The notes below the pieces were generated by a model. The model was not told the DNA's origin. It did no database searches and saw only the letters and a list, made by a program, of their open reading frames with translations. This document shows, piece after piece, positions 1 to 7,369 of a stretch of 17,601 nucleotides of DNA (position 1 is its first letter; every line of letters starts with the position of its first letter). A program made the position numbers and the translations under genes. Source of the DNA: Spirochaetales bacterium (GTDB lineage Bacteria > Spirochaetota > Spirochaetia > DSM-27196 > SLST01); the NCBI GenBank assembly GCA_028284845.1, contig JANQQY010000276.1, forward strand, positions 1 to 17,601, read 5' to 3'.

Positions 1-2
1 AT

Positions 3-728
3 AGTTCCGGCGCGAACCAACTCGCGCTCCGTACCGGAATCTCGAGCACGATCATCCCGAATGTCATGGAGTTTGAGAAACCGGCGCCCGGCATTGACGA
101 GTACAACGCCGATGTTCGTGAGGCGCTTGGCATCGGCGAGGACGAGCTCCTGGTCCTGCAACCGACACGCGTGGTTCAGCGCAAAGGTATTGAGCACGCG
201 ATCGAACTTGTTGCCCGAATGGACCTCCCAGCGAAACTAGTGATCTCTCACGCATCCGGCGATGAGGGCTACGAGTATCAGACTCGAGTGCGCGAGTACG
301 CTGACATGATGGGAATCAGCGCAATCTTTGTGGACGAGATCATCGACGACTATCGTCGGACCCTGCCGGACGGTCGGAAAGTCTACTCACTCCAGGACAT
401 CTATCCGCACGCCGACCTCGTCACCTATCCGTCGCTCATTGAAGGATTCGGAAACGCCTTCCTCGAGGCGATCTACTTCAAGAAGCCAATCGTCGTGAAC
501 AACTACAGCATCTACAGCCACGACATCAAGCCACTCGGTTTCGATGTGATTGAGATGGATGACTTCATCAGCAAGCAGACCGTGCAAGACACGAAGGACC
601 TGCTTGCAGATCCCGATCGGATCACAACCATGGTTGAGAAGAACTACGAGATCGCACTCAAGTACTTTGGGTATCGTGTCCTCGAAACGAAGCTCTGGTA
701 CATCGTGAAGAGCCTCTTTGGCGAGTAA
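3..728 (+). CDS. GT4-family glycosyltransferase, C-terminal part (5' truncated by window edge)
   Basis: The frame is open from the first bases of the window, so the N-terminal acceptor domain lies outside. What remains is the nucleotide-sugar-binding Rossmann domain of a GT-B retaining glycosyltransferase. It has the strand motif LVLQPTRVVQRKGIEHAIEL, where the R...RKG pair normally contacts the donor phosphates. It also has the E-x7-E signature EGFGNAFLE near base 440, followed by KKPIVVNNYSIY. These enzymes transfer a sugar from a nucleotide donor in the cytoplasm. The acceptor cannot be read from this half. A role in making a compatible solute such as a glucosylglycerate derivative is conceivable, because a GH13_18 phosphorylase lies at the far end of the window, but that link is only a guess. 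The stop codon lies inside the start of the downstream DinB-like gene (11-base overlap), so the two are probably cotranscribed. Confidence 0.85.
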   Translation, partial: SSGANQLALRTGISSTIIPNVMEFEKPAPGIDEYNADVREALGIGEDELLVLQPTRVVQRKGIEHAIELVARMDLPAKLVISHASGDEGYEYQTRVREYADMMGISAIFVDEIIDDYRRTLPDGRKVYSLQDIYPHADLVTYPSLIEGFGNAFLEAIYFKKPIVVNNYSIYSHDIKPLGFDVIEMDDFISKQTVQDTKDLLADPDRITTMVEKNYEIALKYFGYRVLETKLWYIVKSLFGE

Positions 729-1269
729 GCCGACGGGTGATCCCACAGGCCCAGCGGGCCTGCGTCGCGCCGTCCGAGAGGCCTACGGGCACTGGCCGCA
801 CTTTAACGTCGCGCTAACCCGTATCGTCGAGTCTCTTTCGGCGGACGAACTCGCGTACCGTGCGGCGCCGGACCGATGGCCCGTCTGGGCGATCGCCGGC
901 CATGTTGCGTGTCAGCGCGTCTTCTGGCTCGGCGAGTTCGCCGGCGCCCCGGGTATCGACGCGACCCCCTTCCATGACTCGGGGAATAGCTGCCCCGGTG
1001 ACGATTACCTGGAACCCATCATGTCCGCCTCTGAGCTCAAGCACGCACTGACCTCATCCTTTGCCCTCGTAGAGCACTGCCTTGATCTTTGGAGACTCGA
1101 CTCGCTTGGCGAAGAGATCAGCACGCGGCTCGGCGAGAAGACGTTCACCCATACACGAGCCTGGACGATCCAGCGGGTCTTCTTTCATGACGGCTACCAC
1201 GCCGGCGAGATCGCGCTGGCACTTCGAAATTGCGGCAGACATGACGTTGATCTTGCGTTGTGGGGGTAA
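718..1269 (+). CDS. DinB-like (DinB_2) putative metal-dependent protein
   Basis: The 183-residue protein fits the usual size of the DinB/YfiT four-helix-bundle superfamily. The three histidines that bind the metal in this family are visible: H62 in WAIAGHVACQR, and H157 and H161 in FFHDGYHAGEIALALR. Characterised relatives act as thiol-dependent transferases (bacillithiol or mycothiol S-transferases, maleylpyruvate isomerase), but many members have no known substrate. The start is a TTG at 718 overlapping the end of the glycosyltransferase. There is no good ATG before the domain begins, and the upstream AGAG is a weak ribosome binding site, so translation is probably coupled. The family is well supported; the specific activity is unknown. 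Confidence 0.8.
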   Translation: MASKPTGDPTGPAGLRRAVREAYGHWPHFNVALTRIVESLSADELAYRAAPDRWPVWAIAGHVACQRVFWLGEFAGAPGIDATPFHDSGNSCPGDDYLEPIMSASELKHALTSSFALVEHCLDLWRLDSLGEEISTRLGEKTFTHTRAWTIQRVFFHDGYHAGEIALALRNCGRHDVDLALWG

Positions 1270-1895
1270 AACTACAAGCAGGCAATAACTACGATTGTGT
1301 TGACGGTTCTCGGCCTGACGGGATGTGTCACGTCCGAACCGCCCATGGCCAAGGCGTCTGATGACCCCACAGTGGTCGGCACGTACATCGCCGAGTACAC
1401 GGTCGATGGCGTCGAGGTAGTCCACGAGTTCACACTGTTCGGTGACGGATACTTTGAAGAGAATGCGACCGAGTTCGACGAGGTGTTCTTTGATTACGGC
1501 GTCTATCTGACCTTGGGAGACCAACGGCAATCGAGTTCTACTTCATTAATCACGCATCGGCCTCCCTCCACACCGCGGGGACCTACCTATTGTCGTACGA
1601 GCTGGACGGCTATGAGTTCTACCTTGTGATGATCTTGGAACCGAAAGACTTGTTCACCGAATGGGCGGTTTATATCGATGTCGAGGAGGCATTTCGTGAT
1701 GTGGGGCGGTACGTTCGTGCTGCCAAGTCCGGCGTGACTCGATTCGAGTACGATGATTGGCCGGATGGGAACTTCGTCGGCCGTGTTGACGGTGCCAACA
1801 TCTACTCGGTCGAAGGTAGGTACACTCGTATTGATCAATCGAACCCGAACGAAGACCGGTCATTACCGAGGATAGTCCAGAGCGTCTTGCCATGA
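1270..1895 (+). pseudogene. Frameshifted lipoprotein gene with no clear start codon
   Basis: Two adjoining frames read as one protein. The first frame starts right after the DinB-like stop and gives a typical lipoprotein signal, hydrophobic AITTIVLTVLGLTGC with lipobox LTGC. It continues through VVGTYIAEYTVDGVEVVHEF to FFDYGVYLTLGD near base 1521. The second frame then takes over with RPTAIEFYFINHASASLHTA, YLLSYELDGYEFYLVMILEP and onward to the stop at 1893-1895. Reading on needs a shift equivalent to one missing base at about 1510-1525, next to a GGGAGA run. The signal peptide also lacks a proper start. The only candidate is GTG at 1297, which removes the positively charged N-terminus, and there is no ribosome binding site. 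Repeated aromatic, beta-rich segments suggest a small beta-barrel or lipocalin-like fold. Function unknown. The break could also be a sequencing error. Confidence 0.6.
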
Positions 1896-2013
1896 ACCAA
1901 CGCCCGCGGCTGGCTCTATTGGGAGCGGAAAGGCCCGTCTGGATCGATTTCTTGTAGAGGGTGGCGGGCAATCGCTTGTGGAAGTAACCCCCGACTGCTA
2001 CGGTTTTCACACC

Positions 2014-2532
2014 ATGAAACGATTGATGATTCCTCTCGTTGTGACCATAGCAGTGCTATCTGGGTGCACAACCGTTAGCCACTCGGACCGGTTTGCCATT
2101 CGCGACGCTTCCGCTTCGCCTGACTCGGAGAGCGGCTATATCTATGGCGTTTTCGCATTGGCACCCAGCGCGCCAAGATTAGTGGATCGCGCAGTACGGT
2201 TCGAAAACGAGACGATCTCCGAAGTCTACTTCATCGAATTCTCTGAAGGCTCGAATCCTATCCTTGTTCCGGTCCCTCCCGGTACGTACACCGCGGATTT
2301 CGGGATCTATTCTTGGGACATGTTCTACTGGGCTCGAACCGGCCAGTACCGCAGCGTGCTCGGCTCTACGAATGACGTTTCGTTCCAGGTGGAGCCTGGC
2401 AAAATCTACTACGTCGGTCAGTTTACCACTGACTTGTTCCGGGTGGAGTACGAAGCAGACGCGGCGCTCCTGGGTAGCCTGTATCCTTCATTTGAAGGCA
2501 TTCCGGTCGAAAACGTTCTGGATTCGGACTGA
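2014..2532 (+). CDS. Small lipoprotein of unknown function
   Basis: Starting at the ATG at 2014, the protein has 172 residues and a classic lipoprotein signal: MKR, a hydrophobic stretch, and lipobox LSGC with the lipidated cysteine at residue 18. An upstream GTG at 1978 would add twelve hydrophilic residues before the signal and is unlikely. The mature part is rich in short beta-strand segments, including VRFENETISEVYFIEFSEG, ILVPVPPGTYTADFGIYSWD and FQVEPGKIYYVGQF. The alternation of PPGTY and PGKIYYVG resembles small beta-sandwich lipoproteins of the DUF2846 sort, but I cannot confirm membership. It probably sits at the outer or inner membrane. It follows another (broken) lipoprotein gene and is followed directly by a transposase remnant, so this is a rearranged neighbourhood. 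Confidence 0.75.
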   Translation: MKRLMIPLVVTIAVLSGCTTVSHSDRFAIRDASASPDSESGYIYGVFALAPSAPRLVDRAVRFENETISEVYFIEFSEGSNPILVPVPPGTYTADFGIYSWDMFYWARTGQYRSVLGSTNDVSFQVEPGKIYYVGQFTTDLFRVEYEADAALLGSLYPSFEGIPVENVLDSD

Positions 2533-2544
2533 GCGAGTGGCGGT

Positions 2545-2830
2545 GAGCCTGTCAGAAATCTTGTAGAAATCCGTCCAGACCGGCACCCGCGCTTTGAATT
2601 GGATCGCCAGTAAGGTCGACGCCTCGCCCCAGCGCTTGATCGATGGTCGGGAATGCGAGTCGATTTCTTGTGACCTTCCTCAAGCTGTAGCTCAGTGATT
2701 CGATTGCGTTCGTCGTGCAGATGTCTTTACGAATCTCTTCTGAGTAGCCCAAGAGTGGTGTGATCTCAGTCCAGCGGCTGCGCCTGCTCTCGCTGATCAT
2801 CGGATACTGCTCATCCCAGCTGCGGCTGTA
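2545..2830 (-). pseudogene. IS256-family transposase, C-terminal remnant
   Basis: The minus strand encodes SWDEQYPMISESRRSRWTEI, then ITPLLGYSEEIRKDICTTNA and NAIESLSYSLRKVTRNRLAF. This matches the very conserved C-terminal part of IS256-family (transposase_mut) transposases, whose hallmark is TTNAIESLN.SLRKVTKNR. Only about 75 residues remain in this frame. The roughly 300 N-terminal residues with the first catalytic aspartates are absent. At about base 2625 the homology seems to move to another frame (LLAIQFKARVPVWTDFYK, recalling the LLYLAI...KW..P...W segment), so there is a frameshift too. I saw no terminal inverted repeats. It is a dead fragment marking an old insertion and deletion. 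The methyltransferase on the other strand begins only about 15 bases beyond it. Confidence 0.85.
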
Positions 2831-2842
2831 GTAAGGTGAGAC

Positions 2843-3670
2843 GTGGCTCAATCCCCAACCACAGATTCAATACCACACCCGCACTCACCTGAATGGTACG
2901 ACCGAATGTCGCAGTTCCAGGAGGGATACCTCTACCCATGGCGATCGGAAATAGGTAATCGGAACGGCGAGGACGCGTTCATAGAAGTCCTCTACCAGCA
3001 CCTCACGCCCACAACGGTGGCACTCGACGTCGGGTGCGCGGACGGCCGACTGACCGTCGACGTGGCAACTCGCTGCGCACGAGTGGTAGGCTATGACCGC
3101 GTGGAACGCTTCATCGAAACCGCACGAAAGCGGGCGATGGAGGCGAGCCTCACCAATTGCGATTTTGTCGTCGGCGATGCGAATCCCAGATACGAGACCG
3201 TCACGAATAGTCTGGTCCCGGCAGCAGACAACACGTTTGATCTTGTGTTCTCGCGGCGTGGTCCACTCAACTACATCCACGACGTCGGACGAGTTGTCAA
3301 ATCGGGAGGATGGATCGTGCAACTCAATCCGGCATACACTCCGCCACCCACATGGGCAGACCAGCTACCGAGTAAGCTATTCGTGACCAATATGAGGGCC
3401 GAGCGATTCGGAATACTCGAAAGTGTTGCCGAACGGCTTGCCGCGGCCAACCTTACCATCCACTCGCATTGGTTCTTCGACGTCCCCGAGCGCTTCTTCG
3501 AGCCTCGCGAGCTCTACGCGTACCTTGTGTGGAACTTTCTCGACAACCCACCATATTCTTTCGATGAACTGAGGAAGCCGATAGAGCGCATTTTCCGCGA
3601 TCACACAACCAGCGGCGCAGTTGAGATCAGGCACAGGCGATTCCTGTGGAAATGCCTCGTGAATCGTTGA
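2843..3670 (+). CDS. Class I SAM-dependent methyltransferase
   Basis: The 275-residue protein carries the SAM-binding signature ALDVGCADGRLT at residues 60-71 (motif I, DxGxxxG type). It also has the acidic residue after strand 2 (GYD, D85), a VVGDANP segment at 109-115 and a FDLVFSRRGPLNYI strand-4 region near 132-145. The step RVVKSGGWIVQLNP follows at about 150-163. This is the methyltransferase_11/25 type of fold. The substrate is not evident, since the C-terminal third matches nothing I recognise. The start is GTG at 2843 behind a good AAGGTG site at 2833-2838. That ribosome binding site lies just outside the recognisable transposase remnant, so the promoter region may have been replaced when the element decayed. 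The gene stands alone on its strand, with 229 bases before the ABC ATPase. Confidence 0.85.
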   Translation: MAQSPTTDSIPHPHSPEWYDRMSQFQEGYLYPWRSEIGNRNGEDAFIEVLYQHLTPTTVALDVGCADGRLTVDVATRCARVVGYDRVERFIETARKRAMEASLTNCDFVVGDANPRYETVTNSLVPAADNTFDLVFSRRGPLNYIHDVGRVVKSGGWIVQLNPAYTPPPTWADQLPSKLFVTNMRAERFGILESVAERLAAANLTIHSHWFFDVPERFFEPRELYAYLVWNFLDNPPYSFDELRKPIERIFRDHTTSGAVEIRHRRFLWKCLVNR

Positions 3671-3729
3671 AGTGTAGTCCCCAATCTTCGGCGTTCATCT
3701 CGCATGAGCAGCATAGAAGAGACCAATCG

Positions 3730-3760
3730 AGCAGTCACCCGAACCTGTTCGAGTGATGCT
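3730..3760. repeat. Imperfect inverted repeat between methyltransferase and ABC genes
   Basis: AGCAGTCACCCGAAC is followed by a two-base loop and then GTTCGAGTGATGCT. This gives about 13 base pairs with one mismatch and one bulge. It lies 60 bases past the methyltransferase stop and 140 bases before the ABC ATPase start. It could be a weak terminator, but no T-run follows it, or it could be part of a leader. The rest of the 3671-3899 gap shows nothing I can name. Confidence 0.4.
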
Positions 3761-3899
3761 GATGAGATCTTCTGTCGATGAGGTCAACCAAGTGTCCGAC
3801 TGACGGGATAGGGACCGCTTGGCTCGGCACGCCTCAATGAGTCGATAGGTCTTGGACGCGTGCCTTCGCGATTGTTTGCCGTGCTATCATCCAAACGCA

Positions 3900-4616
3900 A
3901 TGCTGGCCATTCAACAACTCTGTGTCTCTTACGGTTCGAAGCAGGTGCTTAAGGACATCTCGTGTCACGTAGACCCAGGGGGCGTTGTTGTGTTGTGTGG
4001 GAGAAACGGTAGCGGCAAATCCACGTTGCTGAGGGAACTCTCGGGCTCTGCAAGGACTTCAGTGAGCACTGGCACAGTGACAAAAGAGGGGAGTGTGGCG
4101 TTCTGTCCCGACTCGTTCTTGTCATTACCCGATCTGTCGTCGCGGGAGAACATCGAACTCGTCCTACTTGCGCAGGGTCTCGGACCGACGGAACGCGAGA
4201 ACCGTCGTTCGACGCTATTGGGTGCCGTCGACCTCCATAGCGATGAAACCCTTCCAGTTCGCTCGCTCTCGTTCGGACAGAGACGCCGTGTCGATCTCGC
4301 GATCACAGTGGCGAAAAACGCGGCGCTGTGCTTGTTCGACGAGCCGTTCCGAGGGTTGGAGGTTGGCTGGATTGATTCGTTCCTCTCGATTACGCGACTC
4401 TTGTCTCGTGCCGGCCGTCTTGTCGTTGTTGCAACCCACGCGTTGACGGTTGTGTCTGAGGTGGCGACCGCGTATTGGGTCCTCCAGAACGGCCGGCTTT
4501 ATGAGCAAGGGCCTGGCGGTTTCGCCGCATCGAGCCTTCGCGATGGTTGGCAGGGGCTGGATCCGTCAACTACTGTTGAGTTGCCATGGTTGTTCTCTCA
4601 GAGTCTTCGAGACTAA
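3900..4616 (+). CDS. ABC transporter ATP-binding protein
   Basis: The 238-residue nucleotide-binding domain has Walker A GRNGSGKST (residues 34-42), signature LSFGQ (123-127), Walker B ALCLFDEP (142-149) and the switch histidine H180 in VVATHA. It would hydrolyse ATP on the cytoplasmic face to drive the membrane protein encoded next, whose start overlaps it by 31 bases. I chose the ATG at 3900 because MLAIQQLCVSYGSKQVLKDI is the normal beginning of the domain. A TTG at 3852 would add 16 atypical residues. Neither has a strong ribosome binding site. Unusual points: the Q-loop position reads CPDSF with aspartate (D71) where glutamine is normal, and the D-loop reads GLEVG rather than GLD. The closest general pattern is the small ABC-2 or CcmA-type exporter ATPase. 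The cargo is unknown. Confidence 0.9.
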   Translation: MLAIQQLCVSYGSKQVLKDISCHVDPGGVVVLCGRNGSGKSTLLRELSGSARTSVSTGTVTKEGSVAFCPDSFLSLPDLSSRENIELVLLAQGLGPTERENRRSTLLGAVDLHSDETLPVRSLSFGQRRRVDLAITVAKNAALCLFDEPFRGLEVGWIDSFLSITRLLSRAGRLVVVATHALTVVSEVATAYWVLQNGRLYEQGPGGFAASSLRDGWQGLDPSTTVELPWLFSQSLRD

Positions 4617-5641
4617 TTCTCAAATCAGCACTCTCGATGACCTCCCGAGTTCGGTTTTCGAGCACGCTCGGTGTGTGTGTTGCTGTGGCCTGCGGAATCT
4701 CAATTGTCCGTTGGATATCGTACCTAACTCTCATAGCTGTTCAGTTTCGGGAAGCGGATGCCTCACAGTTCACACAGATAATCGCAACTGCATCTGTAGC
4801 TCTCTGGATGTCATTCGTCGCTTTTGCACTTGTCAACGCAAAGTCGGAGAACACTTTGGATATGCTGTTGCTTGGGACTGCAAAAGCAACACCTTTCTCG
4901 CGCCGTTGGAGAGTCGCTCTCTTGGTATGCAGACCGCTCACTATCGTCCCGGTGGCGGTCACAGCCGCCTCCGTCGTGCTCTCTCGCAGATGGAACCCGG
5001 ACGGTCTTGTAGAGTTCTCCTCGAACCTCGTGCTCGGCGTAGCTCTCGCCGTGGCAACGATCATCGCAATCACTCGTCTGCACCAGAACGGGAGGACCCA
5101 GATCGTTTCCGGTTCCATTACCGTTGCGGTCATAGCTGTAGCTGTGCTGGGTCCGGATTTCACCGTTTCCGCAGGCACAATCAGGCCGATTGTACTCGGA
5201 AGAGTTATTGCGATAGATGCGAGTTGGTTGATCGTACAATCACCGATCCTGCTGAGCAGTAGCGTAATCGTGAGCGCGGTGATGCTTTCGCGGCTGAGAA
5301 ATCGGCCCGTTTCGCGCCGGAACGCCCATCAGATCAGACCTATCTGGAATCTGTTCAATAGAGTTTTCCCGGCAAGCTACTGGGCAAGTGTGGCAGCGTT
5401 CCTACTGGTGCTTGCAGCGCTTGATCGTCTCTCGATCCCTGGTCTCATCCTGGTCTTTGTCCTTGGTGGTCTCGTACCGGTAACTGTCGTGCACAGCAGG
5501 GTCTCAACAGTAGTGGGGTCAGCTAGGCTTCTGAGATCCGTCATCGGTCGTCGTCTATCTGCACTTGCAGGATTCTCTGGTGCGCTGCATCTGCTGTTCG
5601 CGGTCGGATCAGAGATCCTGGCATCCAGGTTCTTGAGGTAG
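4586..5641 (+). CDS. Polytopic membrane protein, putative partner permease of the ABC ATPase
   Basis: The 351-residue protein has about eight predicted hydrophobic helices, at roughly residues 27-50, 62-83, 109-131, 146-165, 172-190, 213-235, 264-283 and 284-306. Basic loops such as SRRWR and RLRNRPVSRRNAH separate some of them. I recognise no family motif. The assignment as a permease rests on its length, its topology and the 31-base overlap of its ATG (4586) with the ATPase gene, which implies coupled translation. An internal Met at 4637 is an alternative start. It is inferred to form an inner-membrane export complex with the ATPase. No substrate-binding protein or third component is nearby. 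The downstream gap 5642-5714 shows no clear terminator. Confidence 0.7.
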   Translation: MVVLSESSRLILKSALSMTSRVRFSSTLGVCVAVACGISIVRWISYLTLIAVQFREADASQFTQIIATASVALWMSFVAFALVNAKSENTLDMLLLGTAKATPFSRRWRVALLVCRPLTIVPVAVTAASVVLSRRWNPDGLVEFSSNLVLGVALAVATIIAITRLHQNGRTQIVSGSITVAVIAVAVLGPDFTVSAGTIRPIVLGRVIAIDASWLIVQSPILLSSSVIVSAVMLSRLRNRPVSRRNAHQIRPIWNLFNRVFPASYWASVAAFLLVLAALDRLSIPGLILVFVLGGLVPVTVVHSRVSTVVGSARLLRSVIGRRLSALAGFSGALHLLFAVGSEILASRFLR

Positions 5642-5714
5642 GCTCAGACACCACCCATGGAATAGATGGTCCAGCGCATCCGGTAGTGTCCCCAAACCGT
5701 CGAATCATCTCTAC

Positions 5715-5742
5715 TTGACTTAGTGAGTACACTCATTAAAAT
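5715..5742 (+). promoter_or_regulatory. Sigma70-type promoter of the SDR-TetR operon
   Basis: A -35 box TTGACT (5715-5720) and a -10 box TAAAAT (5737-5742) are separated by 16 bases. Operator palindrome 1 occupies the spacer, and palindrome 2 begins two bases after the -10 box, about where transcription would start. A repressor bound there would block RNA polymerase. The SDR gene follows with ribosome binding site AGGAG at 5771-5775, seven bases before its ATG. Confidence 0.65.
5724..5735. promoter_or_regulatory. Operator-like palindrome 1, TGAGT-AC-ACTCA
   Basis: This is a perfect 5-bp dyad around a two-base centre, placed between the -35 and -10 boxes. It is one half of a larger 13-bp inverted repeat with palindrome 2. 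The likely ligand is the TetR-family protein encoded at 6653 in the same operon. That pairing is inferred from position and symmetry. Confidence 0.65.
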
Positions 5743-5743
5743 A

Positions 5744-5755
5744 TGAGTGTACTCA
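5744..5755. promoter_or_regulatory. Operator-like palindrome 2, TGAGT-GT-ACTCA
   Basis: It has the same arms as palindrome 1 and the complementary centre, and extends to a fully symmetrical 14-mer (5743-5756). The two dyad centres are 20 bp apart, about two helical turns, so two repressor dimers could bind on the same face of the DNA. It overlaps the expected transcription start. Confidence 0.65.
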
Positions 5756-5782
5756 TATTAGGTACCCAAGAGGAGTGTTGAG

Positions 5783-6637
5783 ATGGCGAGAACACGTGAA
5801 TCCATTCAGAAGAGGGTGGTACTCATCACCGGTGCGGCGAGGGGTATCGGGCGGGCATCGGCGGAGATGCTACTGGAGCACGGCTTCGTTGTGTATGGCG
5901 GGGATCTGGCCTCAGCTCAAGCAGAACTGCGGACAATTGAGCACGCAGACTTTCACGCACTCGAGATGGATGTTCGCTCTGACGAGGAGGTAGAGGCTGC
6001 CGTCGGCACTGTCATAGGCGAACAGGGCCAGATAGACGTCTTGGTAGCGAATGCGGGGTATAGCTCTCTGGGACCGATCGAACTCGTCAGCATCGAGGAG
6101 GCGAAAGCGATCGTCGATGTGAATCTGTTTGGAACGACTCGCGTCATAAACGCAGCATTACCGCATATGCGAGAACGGGGAACCGGCCGGATCGTCATCA
6201 CATCGTCGCCGGCCGGCCAGGTCGCGATGCCAATCGCCGGTTGGTACTGCGCCACCAAACATGCCCAGCAGGCGATCGGCGATGTTCTTCGTCTGGAAGT
6301 GAAGGGTTTTGGGATCCACGTCTCACTGATTGAACCCGGGACAACCGCGACGCAGATCTCGTTCGGGAGTGCGGGCTATCTTGAAGAGGTCGAAAGGAGA
6401 CCGAACGCCGGACCATATCTGGACATGATGCGAGCCATTGGACGAGTAATGGACAAGGACTTTGCCAACGGCGCACCGCCAAGCCGGATCGCGAAAGACA
6501 TCCTGCATGCCAGCACAGCAAGAAGACCAAAAAGGCGATACCACTCGCTGTTCGACGCAAAGGTCGCGATCTTCGCACGCCACTACTTCGGCTACTGGCT
6601 TGTTGATAGACTACTTCTAAAGATGGTCAGCAAGTAG
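5783..6637 (+). CDS. Short-chain dehydrogenase/reductase (classical SDR)
   Basis: The 284-residue protein has the NAD(P)-binding motif TGAARGIG (residues 16-23), D63 in EMDV, NAG (90-92), the catalytic serine region SS at 141-142 and the YxxxK motif YCATK (Y155, K159). After catalysis the IEPGTTAT segment matches the family's PG motif. It reduces or oxidises a carbonyl or alcohol with NAD(P)H in the cytoplasm. The substrate is not readable. The basic C-terminal tail (ARRPKRRYHSLFDAK, then a hydrophobic FGYWLVDRLLLKMV) resembles SDRs that touch the membrane or handle lipophilic substrates. The ATG at 5783 has AGGAG seven bases upstream. It is the first gene of an operon with a TetR regulator 15 bases downstream, and its promoter carries twin palindromes, so it is probably the main target of that regulator. 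Confidence 0.9.
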   Translation: MARTRESIQKRVVLITGAARGIGRASAEMLLEHGFVVYGGDLASAQAELRTIEHADFHALEMDVRSDEEVEAAVGTVIGEQGQIDVLVANAGYSSLGPIELVSIEEAKAIVDVNLFGTTRVINAALPHMRERGTGRIVITSSPAGQVAMPIAGWYCATKHAQQAIGDVLRLEVKGFGIHVSLIEPGTTATQISFGSAGYLEEVERRPNAGPYLDMMRAIGRVMDKDFANGAPPSRIAKDILHASTARRPKRRYHSLFDAKVAIFARHYFGYWLVDRLLLKMVSK

Positions 6638-6652
6638 AGCCGGGAGCGTTCG

Positions 6653-7276
6653 TTGCCACGGATTAGTAAGTCACAGCAAGAAGAAGTACGGCAGGCAATA
6701 ATCAGAGAGGCTCGATCCCTCTTTTTTTCGCAGGGATTCGCAAAGACGAGCACCAAGGCAATCTCGCAGAAAGTCGGCATTGCCGAAGGCACCCTCTTCA
6801 ACTATTTCGATGACAAGCATGAGCTCTTTCTGGCTTCGTTGGCGTCCGAGTTTGCCATCGACCACCAGAAGATCCTCGCAGCCGACTACGGCTCCGGCAC
6901 GGCGCCCATCGTGATACATCAGGCTCTGTGCGAGATGTACCGGCCGTTCCTGAGTCTGGCAAAGCCGCTGATCATGGATGTGACCCTCGCTCTGATCGCA
7001 ATCACCCAAAAAGACGCGCGTCGGATCGAGAAACTTCTCCAAATCGATGTCGAGGCTTTTGGCACATTGCGGGCCCTCGTCGAGGACCTCAGGAAGAGCG
7101 GCCGGCTCGTAGCTGAGGTCGACGCGGAGGAGCTCAGCGAGAACATCGTGTCGGTGTTCCTATTCGAGGTTCTTATGTACGCATACGATCCCGAACGATC
7201 TCTTGCTGGGTTCGTCAGTCGACTCGAGCGGAAGATTGAATCCGTGTGCCGCGGCCTGCTTGGCGAAGAGATCTGA
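6653..7276 (+). CDS. TetR/AcrR-family transcriptional regulator
   Basis: The 207-residue length is typical of the family. The N-terminal DNA-binding domain is clear: AIIREARSLFFSQGFAKTST (15-34), then AISQKVGIAEGTLFNYFDDK (36-55), the helix-turn-helix and the Y-F element of TetR proteins. The C-terminal two thirds are helical and would bind a small hydrophobic ligand. The start is TTG at 6653, with GGGAG at 6642-6646. No earlier ATG is available, and the MPRISKSQQEEVRQ beginning is normal. It lies 15 bases after the SDR stop and so is cotranscribed. It is inferred to repress its own operon through the two TGAGT-N2-ACTCA sites at 5724-5755 and to be released by an SDR substrate or related compound. 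Confidence 0.9.
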   Translation: MPRISKSQQEEVRQAIIREARSLFFSQGFAKTSTKAISQKVGIAEGTLFNYFDDKHELFLASLASEFAIDHQKILAADYGSGTAPIVIHQALCEMYRPFLSLAKPLIMDVTLALIAITQKDARRIEKLLQIDVEAFGTLRALVEDLRKSGRLVAEVDAEELSENIVSVFLFEVLMYAYDPERSLAGFVSRLERKIESVCRGLLGEEI

Positions 7277-7369
7277 GGAAGAGCTGCATCCGCACTCAGG
7301 CACTCAGCTCAGCACAGACTTCGCCGATCGAGACCGCATTCCTGCGTTCGGTCGATCGATGTACCATAG

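Noticed and set aside
1054..1530. A 158-codon minus-strand frame across the DinB-like gene and the broken lipoprotein.
   Set aside because: It is antisense to a gene with a complete metal-binding triad, and its product shows no recognisable fold.
1944..2671. The 12-mer TCGATTTCTTGT occurs at 1944-1955 and 2660-2671, suggesting a second IS fragment or repeat.
   Set aside because: The flanks share nothing further. The second copy simply encodes part of the transposase KVTRNR motif, so the match is probably chance.
3704..3781. A 25-residue frame with two cysteines just upstream of the ABC ATPase, resembling a peptide precursor for export.
   Set aside because: It has no ribosome binding site, overlaps the imperfect inverted repeat, and there are no peptide-modifying or protease genes nearby beyond a generic methyltransferase.
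4450..5262. A long open frame (270 codons) on the plus strand overlapping the ABC ATPase and membrane protein.
   Set aside because: Cys/Arg/Ser-rich, no domain sense, and in a different frame from two genes with clear motifs or membrane helices. It is a shadow frame.
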